NCBI GenBank assembly: GCA_964539115.1
Contig: CAZIHY010000078.1
Coordinates: 1-9,408, forward strand
From: CAKSXP01 sp964539115
Lineage (GTDB): Bacteria; Bacillota; Clostridia; Oscillospirales; Oscillospiraceae
Direction of reading: 5' to 3'
DNA: 9,408 nt
The position numbers and the translations under genes were made by a program. Shown piece after piece: positions 1-5,161 of the stretch. Each line of letters begins with the position of its first letter. Position 1 is the stretch's first letter. The notes below the pieces were generated by a model. It was not told where the DNA came from, searched no databases, and saw only the letters and a list, made by a program, of their open reading frames with translations.

Positions 1-1137
1 CAGCAGCGTCACAGTTTCGCCATCATAGGCGGCGGCGATGGCGGCGGACAAGGTCTTGTAATAAGTATCGCCGATCTTGGCAACCGCGTCCGCTTCAGTG
101 AGATCAACAACGACAGTCTTGCCATCCTCATCCGTCGCTGTTGTCACTGTATCAGCCAGATAGTCCGAATTAATCTCTTCAGAGAACTTACCGCCGGAAA
201 TGCTGATATTGCTAGAATTCACACTGGTCACAGTATTGGTAAATGTGCCGCCGGAAATTGAGAGGACTGCAACACTAGTGTTATAAACAGCTCCATTAAA
301 GGTTCCATCTGTGATCTCCGTATTTACAACGTTCACTCCTGAATTATAGTTGCAGTTAAATACCGCATACAGATCATCGGTGTCCTCGTCTCCCTCAGTA
401 TTTACCTGGAAAGTACCGCCGTTGATCTCAGCTTTGTTCGCATTATAGACAACCGCCTGCGTCACGTTAGAAAACGTGCCGTCGTTAATGACCAAAGTCG
501 CGTTGTCGTCATTCTTGACCGTATTGATGCCGCCGAAGAAGGTGCCGCCGTTGATGGTCAGGCTGGGCGCGGCTTGACCCGTGCCATCTACATAGCCAAC
601 TCTTGCATTCGAACTATTTTTATAATTATAGTAGCCATTATCGATCAAGCTAGAGAACGCACCGGAAGATGTCACGCTCACGCCCTCGTTGATCGTCAAC
701 ACGCCGTGGTTCAAAATGTTGTAATAGCTGTTCCCGTTTGCATCCTCTGTTGATGTGCTCGCTTCCGCGCTGCGGGTATAGCTGCCGCCATTCAACGTGG
801 TCGTGCCGTTATTGTAAATGGCCGCACACTGGTGGCTCACATTGTCCACCGTGCCGCTGCCGGTAATGGTCAACGTACCGTCCAATGCGACAGTGATCGT
901 ATCTTTACCAGCTTCGTTGGTCAGCGTATGCCCGTTCAGGTCAAGGGTGATATTCTGACCTTCCGCAATGGTAATGCTTTCCGTATAATCTTGATCAAGC
1001 GTAATCGTATCGCCGGATGACGCCGCATCGATTTGCGCTTGTAAGGTTCCGTCACCCTCAGTCGCCAACGCTGTTGCAGGAAGAATAGACATCATCATAC
1101 AAAGCGCCAACAGAATTGCAAACATACGTTTCTTCAT
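1..1137 (-). CDS. secreted beta-helix repeat surface protein, N-terminal part
   Basis: The frame is open from the ATG at 1137 to the left edge: 379 codons with no stop, and the C-terminus lies outside the window. AAGGAGGAG at 1146-1154, 8 nt upstream, fixes the start. Residues 1-25 form a clear signal peptide: MKKR, a hydrophobic core, then ATALA before TEGDG. The mature part is rich in Asn, Thr, Gly and Ser. It carries irregular copies of an (I/L)xGGTF-type turn (INGGTFFGG, INDGTFSN, INGGTFQVN, ITDGTFNG, ISGGTFTN, ISGGKFSEE), the pattern of right-handed beta-helix adhesin-like proteins. The mature start (LQAQIDAASSGDTITL) and the last residues before the edge (LSAAIAAAYDGETVTLL) resemble each other, so a second module probably begins at the edge. 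Such proteins in Clostridia often end in S-layer-homology or sorting domains, which cannot be seen here. Export is well supported. An adhesin or wall role is inferred and the ligand is unknown. Confidence 0.85.
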   Translation of the reverse strand, partial: MKKRMFAILLALCMMMSILPATALATEGDGTLQAQIDAASSGDTITLDQDYTESITIAEGQNITLDLNGHTLTNEAGKDTITVALDGTLTITGSGTVDNVSHQCAAIYNNGTTTLNGGSYTRSAEASTSTEDANGNSYYNILNHGVLTINEGVSVTSSGAFSSLIDNGYYNYKNSSNARVGYVDGTGQAAPSLTINGGTFFGGINTVKNDDNATLVINDGTFSNVTQAVVYNANKAEINGGTFQVNTEGDEDTDDLYAVFNCNYNSGVNVVNTEITDGTFNGAVYNTSVAVLSISGGTFTNTVTSVNSSNISISGGKFSEEINSDYLADTVTTATDEDGKTVVVDLTEADAVAKIGDTYYKTLSAAIAAAYDGETVTLL

Positions 1138-1169
1138 TGTATTCGCTCCTCCTTTTTCTGAATGGACGT

Positions 1170-1242
1170 CCGGTTCTGGAAACCAGAACCGGTGCAAAGG
1201 GGTACCACCCTTTGCCGCCGCTGCCGGCGTGAACGGCGCGGC
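1170..1242 (-). promoter_or_regulatory. hairpin-rich 5' leader of the surface gene
   Basis: Three adjacent inverted repeats lie between the proposed promoter and the ribosome site. The first has perfect 10-bp arms at 1170-1179 and 1183-1192 with a 3-nt loop. The second has perfect 8-bp arms at 1194-1201 and 1208-1215. The third is a GC-rich interrupted stem (1214-1218 with 1238-1242, and 1223-1226 with 1234-1237). The first ends about 15 nt before the ribosome site and has no T-run after it, so it is not a simple terminator. It could stabilise the mRNA or gate translation, or it could be an intergenic repeat element. The pairing is seen; the role is not known. Confidence 0.55.
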
Positions 1243-1257
1243 TGCTTGTCTGCTTCT

Positions 1258-1286
1258 ATATTACTACTTCATTACACATACCGCAA
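1258..1286 (-). promoter_or_regulatory. candidate sigma-A promoter of the surface gene
   Basis: Read on the minus strand, TTGCGG (1281-1286) and TAATAT (1258-1263) are separated by 17 bp. Transcription would start near 1251, giving a leader of roughly 115 nt that begins with the hairpin cluster. The -35 box is only a moderate match. Confidence 0.4.
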
Positions 1287-1370
1287 GATATTTTTTCATA
1301 AGAAAAAGGGCGTTTTTTGGAGTCTGTTCATAAGGAATCGCAAAAAAGCAGAAATGAATACGTTTTATGA

Positions 1371-1548
1371 GCGGTCACCGACGCCCCGGAAAAGTCTGCC
1401 AATCCCAAGGCAGGCGACAGCGTGACCATCACCCCCGTGCCTGATAAGGGCTATAATGATAAAACAGTGTTGAAACGACGTGGAAAGCGCGAACACTTTT
1501 GATGCCAATTACTTTGTATGGTTCTTTGCGGCAGGCCGAATCTAAAGC
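1371..1548 (+). pseudogene. degenerate fragment of a surface-protein repeat domain
   Basis: Frame 1371-1502 encodes VTDAPEKSANPKAGD then SVTITPVPDKGY. This closely resembles the bacterial repeat (divergent InlB B-repeat type) of clostridial surface proteins, where NPKAGDTVTITPxPDxGY is typical. The expected continuation is missing and the frame stops at 1500-1502. One frame over, 1492-1548 reads NTFDANYFVWFFAAGRI, which weakly recalls an S-layer-homology motif (F.D....YY..AV.WA...GI). There is no start codon or ribosome site; a TGA lies just upstream at 1368-1370. I read it as a remnant with a deletion and a frameshift, probably from a relative of the neighbouring surface gene. The InlB-like part is fairly convincing; the SLH-like part is speculative. 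Confidence 0.4.
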
Positions 1549-1571
1549 CCGTTTCCCTCGTAACCTACTTT

Positions 1572-1635
1572 TTCACTCTTCACTATTACTTCTTACTTTC
1601 CAAAAATCGACCCAAAGAAATGAGTGAAGAGTGAA
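1572..1635. repeat. imperfect inverted repeat of CACTCTTCACT type
   Basis: TTCACTCTTCACT at 1572-1584 is a perfect reverse complement of AGTGAAGAGTGAA at 1623-1635. Further TTACTT/AAGTAA-type matches extend it unevenly (ATTACTTC near 1586-1593, GAAGTAAT at 1643-1650). The low-complexity pentamer-like texture (GTGAAGAGTGAATAGTG) resembles short intergenic repeats scattered in many Clostridia genomes. Whether this is a dispersed element cannot be told from one copy. Confidence 0.45.
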
Positions 1636-1654
1636 TAGTGGAGAAGTAATAAGT

Positions 1655-1691
1655 AAAATCGACAAGCCTCTGTCGAAGCTTGTCGATTTTT
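1655..1691 (-). terminator. rho-independent terminator after tRNA-Ala
   Basis: Perfect 13-bp arms at 1655-1667 and 1678-1690 enclose a 10-nt loop and start right after the tRNA CCA. On the minus strand the 3' arm ends in TTTT and is followed by ACTTATTACTT. On the plus strand it also ends in a T-run, so it may act in both directions. Confidence 0.8.
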
Positions 1692-1766
1692 GGTGGAGAC
1701 GGAGGGATTCGAACCCTTGACCTTACGGATGCGAACCGTACGCTCTCCCAGCTGAGCTACGCCCCC
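1691..1766 (-). tRNA. tRNA-Ala (anticodon CGC), CCA encoded
   Basis: The minus strand folds into a complete 76-nt cloverleaf. The acceptor stem is GGGGGCG paired with CGTCTCC, the D arm is GCTC...GAGC, and the anticodon stem is TACGG/CCGTA around the loop TTCGCAT, giving anticodon CGC at positions 34-36 (codon GCG). The T arm is AGGG TTCGAAT CCCT, and the discriminator A and CCA are encoded. A G3-U70 wobble, the main identity element for alanyl-tRNA synthetase, is present and supports the alanine call independently of the anticodon. It has its own promoter upstream and a terminator directly downstream, so it is a single-gene unit. Confidence 0.95.
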
Positions 1767-1797
1767 AAATAGTTATGTTAAACTTAGTGCGAAGAGT

Positions 1798-1825
1798 ATT
1801 ATACCACAGTTTTAAAAATTGTAAA
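1798..1825 (-). promoter_or_regulatory. promoter of tRNA-Ala
   Basis: On the minus strand TTTACA (1820-1825) and a perfect TATAAT (1798-1803) are 16 bp apart. Transcription would start near 1791, about 25 nt before the mature tRNA 5' end. Confidence 0.75.
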
Positions 1826-1847
1826 GAACTTTTTGTTTTAAAACTGT
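1806..1847. repeat. inverted repeat between the divergent RNA promoters
   Basis: ACAGTTTTAAAA at 1806-1817 and TTTTAAAACTGT at 1836-1847 are perfect 12-bp reverse complements. A second pair, ATTGTAAA (1818-1825) and TTTACAAT (1847-1854), overlaps it. The left copies lie within the core promoter of the tRNA gene. This could be a protein site or an AT-rich coincidence. Confidence 0.45.
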
Positions 1848-1861
1848 TTACAATCTCATAC

Positions 1862-1890
1862 TTGAAAAACGGTACCACATGTAGTATTAT
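1862..1890 (+). promoter_or_regulatory. promoter of SRP RNA (and probably dnaX)
   Basis: TTGAAA (1862-1867) and TATTAT (1885-1890) are 17 bp apart. Transcription would start at about 1897, exactly where the terminal helix of the SRP RNA begins. No other good promoter is visible before dnaX. Confidence 0.75.
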
Positions 1891-1897
1891 ACAGTAG

Positions 1898-2197
1898 TAC
1901 GGCTTATAGCAAGGCTGCACTAGTCGGGGAGCCAGCGGTGCCCTGTAACCTGCAATCCGCTACAGCAGGGATGAATTCCTTTCCGAGGATAGTCGGTGTG
2001 TCGTCTGCCCGAAGTAAGCGGCGTTGACGACCCGGTCTCGCGCAACGGTGACTCGTGAACCATGTCAGGCGGGGAACCGAGCAGCATTAAGCGGGACCCA
2101 TCGTGTGCCGTGAGGGTGCCGGGTCCGAGCAGGCTGCTCCGGTAACGGACATATCGGTCTATTCGGAGAAAGGTGTGCAGTCTTGCTCTGAGCCGTA
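1898..2197 (+). ncRNA. ffs: signal recognition particle RNA, long Firmicutes type (scRNA)
   Basis: This RNA pairs with Ffh to form the signal recognition particle, which targets nascent membrane and secreted proteins. The Alu-like domain shows the conserved core GGTGCCCTGTAACCTGC at about 1936-1952, followed by AATCCGCTACAGCAGGG and GAATTCC. The Ffh-binding domain IV is seen as GTCAGG (2064-2069), a CGG/CCG stem with a GGAA tetraloop (2073-2076) and AGCAGC (2080-2085). The ends pair: TACGGCTTATAGCAAGGCTGCAC at the 5' end matches GTGCAGTCTTGCTCTGAGCCGTA at the 3' end with few mismatches, which sets the boundaries within a few bases. The length, about 300 nt, is slightly more than the B. subtilis RNA. 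As in B. subtilis it precedes dnaX, here by only about 27 nt. No terminator separates them, so the 3' end is probably made by processing. Confidence 0.93.
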
Positions 2198-2224
2198 TTT
2201 AGTTATTCTACGAGGTAATTTATA

Positions 2225-3694
2225 ATGTATCAGGCTCTCTATCGCAAGTGGCGCCCGCGCACCTTCGACGACGTCGTAGGCCAGGCGCACATAACCGAGA
2301 CTCTGAAAAAACAAATAGTTTCCGGTAGGCTGAGTCACGCTTACCTGTTCATCGGAACGCGCGGCACAGGCAAGACAACCTGTGCTAAAATTCTCTCCCG
2401 CGCGGTCAACTGCGAACATCCCGTGAACGGCAATCCATGCAATGCGTGTCCCTCCTGCCTCGGCATCGAGGACGGCTCCATAATGGACGTTGTTGAGCTT
2501 GACGCCGCCTCTAACAACGGTGTCGACAATGTCCGCGCGCTGCGTGACGAGGCCATATTCAGCCCCGCCGTTGTCAAAAAGCGCGTTTACATCATCGACG
2601 AGGTGCACATGCTCTCGACCCCGGCATTCAACGCACTGCTCAAAATACTCGAGGAGCCGCCCGAACACCTGATGTTCATACTCGCGACGACCGAGCTTCA
2701 GAAGGTCCCCGCGACTATCCTCTCCCGCTGCCAACGGCACAGCTTCAAGCGCATCGACAGCGGTCTTATAGCGCAGCGCCTTCAGAAAATCTCACAGAGC
2801 GAGGGCTTCGACCTGACATCTGACGCCGCCTCTCTTCTCGCACGCCTATCAGACGGCGGCATGCGAGACGCTATCTCCCTGCTTGATCAGTGCTCGGCAA
2901 GCGAGCATATCGGGACCGATGAGGTCCTCTCTGCGATGGGGCTTTCCGGCAACAGCCGAACCTCTGAGCTACTGCGCCTGATATCCCGCGGTGAAACGGC
3001 TGAGTCACTGTCTCTCTTTGCAAGCCTATGGCAGGACGGCAAGGACCCCTCAGCGCTGCTTGGCGAGCTGTCAGGACTTTTGCGCGACGTTTTTATGAAC
3101 GGACTCGCCCCGCAAAAGGGACACGAGCTTCTCTCTGGAGGTTATGATGACGCCACTCTGCGCGAAATGTCCGCGCTCTTCACAAAGGAACAGTTGTTAT
3201 CCAATCTCAACACGATACAGAACTCGCTTTCCGGCATACGCGCCGGTCAAACTCCGCGCACGGCGGCGGAATTGTGCATCATCCGCCTGTGCGAACCCGC
3301 TTTGAGCGATGATACAGACAANNNNNNNNNNNNNNNNNNNNNNNNNNNNNNNNNNNNNNNNNNNNNNNNNNNNNNNNNNNNNNNNNNNNNNNNNNNNNNN
3401 NNNNNNNNNNNNNNNNNNNNNGGAAAGGTCAGCATCGGGGAATATAATATCATCAGCGACAATTATCACTCCGACGGCATATTCCAAGGCGGCGAGCTCA
3501 CTGTATACGCGAAGAACGCATTTGCTCTGCGCATGCTGACAACAGCCTCTCTGCAGGAAAAGATACGCGCAGCTGCCTCTGAGCTCACCGGCAGCAGCGT
3601 CAAGCTGAGCATCGTCGAGGGCGATGCAAATAAACCATCCCCGGCAGGAAATCTGGACCTGCTGGGAAAATTCGGCAACGTTAAATTTGAATAA
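2225..3694 (+). CDS. dnaX: DNA polymerase III subunit gamma/tau (clamp loader), with assembly gap
   Basis: This is the ATPase of the clamp loader that places the beta clamp on DNA and couples polymerase to the helicase. The N-terminus MYQALYRKWRPRTFDDVVGQ is the family signature. Walker A is GTRGTGKT (residues 44-51), the zinc-binding cysteines are C63, C72, C75 and C78, Walker B is VYIIDEVH (121-128), sensor 1 is ATTE (154-157) and the arginine-finger motif is SRC (167-169). The lid and collar region follows to about residue 365. A run of 100 N (3322-3421) then hides an unknown length, so the apparent 489 residues is not the true size. The frame after the gap is real: residues such as GNLDLLGKFGNVKFE match family C-termini. 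GAGG at 2212-2215 sets the start. No gamma-producing frameshift site is evident in the visible part. It lies between SRP RNA and ybaB, the usual Firmicutes order. Confidence 0.96.
   Translation: MYQALYRKWRPRTFDDVVGQAHITETLKKQIVSGRLSHAYLFIGTRGTGKTTCAKILSRAVNCEHPVNGNPCNACPSCLGIEDGSIMDVVELDAASNNGVDNVRALRDEAIFSPAVVKKRVYIIDEVHMLSTPAFNALLKILEEPPEHLMFILATTELQKVPATILSRCQRHSFKRIDSGLIAQRLQKISQSEGFDLTSDAASLLARLSDGGMRDAISLLDQCSASEHIGTDEVLSAMGLSGNSRTSELLRLISRGETAESLSLFASLWQDGKDPSALLGELSGLLRDVFMNGLAPQKGHELLSGGYDDATLREMSALFTKEQLLSNLNTIQNSLSGIRAGQTPRTAAELCIIRLCEPALSDDTDXXXXXXXXXXXXXXXXXXXXXXXXXXXXXXXXXXGKVSIGEYNIISDNYHSDGIFQGGELTVYAKNAFALRMLTTASLQEKIRAAASELTGSSVKLSIVEGDANKPSPAGNLDLLGKFGNVKFE
3322..3421. other. 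assembly gap of 100 N inside dnaX
   Basis: Exactly 100 undetermined bases, the conventional placeholder for a scaffold join of unknown size. It falls between the collar domain and the C-terminal part of DnaX, where family members are low in complexity and variable in length. Confidence 0.99.
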
Positions 3695-3725
3695 TATTTT
3701 TCACATAACAGGAGGAACCTATTTT

Positions 3726-4064
3726 ATGGCTAAAGGTGGATTCAGAGGAATGCCCGGTGGAATGAACCAGGCAAACATGATGCGTCAGGCACAGAAAATG
3801 CAGCAGGAGATCCTCAAGATGCAGCAGCAGCTCGAGGAAACCGTATATACCGCGACTTCCGGCGGAGGCGTTGTGACCGCCACCGTAAGCGGCAAGCGCG
3901 AACTCACGGAGCTCACCATTGACCCCGAGGCCGTCGATCCCGAAGACGTCGAAATGCTCCAGGACCTTATCGTCGCTGCGGTAAATGAGGCACTGCGCAA
4001 GGCGGAGAACGAGGCGGCAAGCAGCATGTCCAAGTTCACCGGCGGTCTTAACCTCGGCTTTTGA
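3726..4064 (+). CDS. ybaB: YbaB/EbfC family nucleoid-associated protein
   Basis: 112 residues, the normal size of this small dimeric DNA-binding family (YaaK in B. subtilis, EbfC in Borrelia). The ATG at 3726 is chosen because AGGAGG (3710-3715) lies 10 nt upstream; the longer open frame back to 3624 would overlap dnaX and has no ribosome site. A Gly/Met-rich N-terminus (GGFRGMPGGMNQANMM) leads into the helix MRQAQKMQQEILKMQQQLEE (19-38). Next come the conserved sheet with GGGVVTATVSGKREL (46-60) and TELTIDPEAVDPEDVEMLQDLI (61-82), and a C-terminal helix with NEALRKAENEA. It starts 31 nt after dnaX. The dnaX-ybaB pairing is widely conserved, although its functional reason is not settled. Confidence 0.95.
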   Translation: MAKGGFRGMPGGMNQANMMRQAQKMQQEILKMQQQLEETVYTATSGGGVVTATVSGKRELTELTIDPEAVDPEDVEMLQDLIVAAVNEALRKAENEAASSMSKFTGGLNLGF

Positions 4065-4070
4065 TCCATA

Positions 4071-5030
4071 ATGACCATAACCGTTATTGGCTGCGGACGC
4101 TGGGGCAGTTTTATCGCATGGTATCTTGATAAGATAGGTCACCGTGTTTCTCTCTATGGACGGGAGAGTTCTGCTCATATGCAGCGTTTTCTTACTGACC
4201 GCAGCAACGACTATCTGACTCTGCCGAAAAGCGTACACCTTGTAACAGACCTTGCCCGGGCAGTCGCAGACGCTGATACGATCGTTATCTCCGTAAACTC
4301 GCAGGGACTTGCCGGGCTCATGGATGAGCTTCGTCCATTCGACCTTCGCGGGCGCGACTTTGTGCTCTGCATGAAGGGCATCGAAATCGGCACAGGCCGC
4401 CGTCTGTCCGAGATAGTGGCTGGATCCGTGGATCAATCCAACCACGTTGCGGTATGGCTCGGTCCCGGCCATGTACAGGAGTTTTGCCGGGGCATTCCCA
4501 ACTGCATGGTCATCGACTCGGAGGAAGAGGATGTTAAAGAGCAGCTAATCTCTGCGTTTTCCGGTCCCCTTATCCGTTTCTACTATGGCAACGACATGAT
4601 CGGAAACGAGATCGGCGCCGCTGCCAAAAATGTCGTCGGCATCGCTGCCGGCGCTTTGGACGGGCTCGGACGCACCTCGCTCAAAGGTGCTCTCATGTCC
4701 CGCGGCACTCGCGAGGTCGCGCGGCTTATATCCGCGATGGGAGGAAACGAGCTTTCCGCTTATGGTCTCTGTCACCTTGGCGATTACGAGGCTACCGTTT
4801 TCTCCGAACACAGTCACAACCGCCGCTTCGGCGAGATGTTCGCGCGCGGCGAGAAGTTTGACAAACTCGCTGAGGGCTATTACACCGTCGCGGCAATGGT
4901 CGATTTGAGCACAAAGTACGGCGTCGAGCTGCCGATCTGTTCGGCGATATACCGCTGCCTGTATGATGGAGCAGATCTGAGCACGGAGATAGCTCAGCTT
5001 TTTACCAGAAGCCTTAAAAAAGAATTTTGA
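4071..5030 (+). CDS. gpsA: NAD(P)-dependent glycerol-3-phosphate dehydrogenase
   Basis: Reduces dihydroxyacetone phosphate to sn-glycerol-3-phosphate in the cytoplasm, the precursor of phospholipids. At 319 residues it is close to the family length. The Rossmann motif is VIGCGRWGSF (5-14). Substrate-site motifs are CMKGIE (100-105, K102) and GPGHVQEFCRGIPN (131-144, in place of the common GPSxAxE). The C-terminal helical domain has NEIGAAAKNV (179-188, catalytic-type K186), DGLG (197-200), LMSRGTREV (208-216) and HNRRFGE (249-255). CHLGD (234-238) replaces the usual GLGD. It starts 6 nt after ybaB stops and has no good Shine-Dalgarno sequence, so translation is probably coupled to ybaB. Elsewhere gpsA often sits with der and plsY, whereas the place after dnaX-ybaB usually holds recR. 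Some divergence from textbook motifs is visible, but the fold and active-site residues are intact. Confidence 0.92.
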   Translation: MTITVIGCGRWGSFIAWYLDKIGHRVSLYGRESSAHMQRFLTDRSNDYLTLPKSVHLVTDLARAVADADTIVISVNSQGLAGLMDELRPFDLRGRDFVLCMKGIEIGTGRRLSEIVAGSVDQSNHVAVWLGPGHVQEFCRGIPNCMVIDSEEEDVKEQLISAFSGPLIRFYYGNDMIGNEIGAAAKNVVGIAAGALDGLGRTSLKGALMSRGTREVARLISAMGGNELSAYGLCHLGDYEATVFSEHSHNRRFGEMFARGEKFDKLAEGYYTVAAMVDLSTKYGVELPICSAIYRCLYDGADLSTEIAQLFTRSLKKEF

Positions 5031-5033
5031 CCT

Positions 5034-5078
5034 AAAGGGTTTGTCTCTTAAAAAAATGGGGCAGACCCTTTTATATAT
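5034..5078 (+). terminator. terminator of the dnaX-ybaB-gpsA unit
   Basis: The 5' arm at 5034-5047 and 3' arm at 5058-5071 pair over 14 positions including three G-T wobbles. The loop is 10 nt and A-rich, and TTTTATATATT follows. It starts 3 nt after the gpsA stop. Confidence 0.8.
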
Positions 5079-5086
5079 TCAACTTA

Positions 5087-5136
5087 CCTATTGACAAGTT
5101 TAATATAATCTTCTATAATCATATTAAACTTATAGG
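5087..5136 (+). promoter_or_regulatory. consensus promoter inside an inverted-repeat operator
   Basis: TTGACA (5091-5096) and TATAAT (5114-5119) are both perfect and 17 bp apart. Around them AAGTTTAATAT (5096-5106) and ATATTAAACTT (5121-5131) are perfect 11-bp reverse complements, and outer CCTAT (5087-5091) and ATAGG (5132-5136) also match. A repressor bound here would cover the whole core promoter. An Fe-S or cysteine-responsive Rrf2-family regulator (IscR/CymR type) is a reasonable guess from the operon content, but no such gene lies in the window. Confidence 0.75.
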
Positions 5137-5161
5137 AATACAAGGTTAAAGGAGTTAGCCT

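Larger units (their letters stand above)
1138..1690. other. 550-base stretch without an intact gene
   Basis: No intact gene was recognised here. An open frame at 1162-1425 on the plus strand gives a basic, low-complexity translation with no ribosome site and is not credible. The stretch holds the promoter and hairpin-rich leader of the minus-strand surface gene (1143-1286), a degenerate surface-protein fragment (about 1371-1548), an imperfect inverted repeat (1572-1635) and the tRNA terminator (1655-1691). Nothing was recognised in 1287-1370 apart from A/T runs. Confidence 0.6.

Noticed and set aside
1162..1425. Open frame of 87 codons on the plus strand
   Set aside because: No ribosome site, basic low-complexity translation, and it overlaps the hairpin leader and promoter of the opposite-strand gene.
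1723..1920. Open frame of 65 codons on the minus strand
   Set aside because: It covers part of the tRNA gene and its promoter; the protein-like end is a translation of the tRNA.
2304..2311. A-run in dnaX as a programmed frameshift site
   Set aside because: The run is in the wrong codon phase for the known slippery heptamer and lies near the N-terminus, where a shift would destroy the protein.
2159..2740. 193-codon open frame opposite dnaX
   Set aside because: Shadow of the strongly conserved dnaX ATPase domain on the other strand, with no ribosome site.
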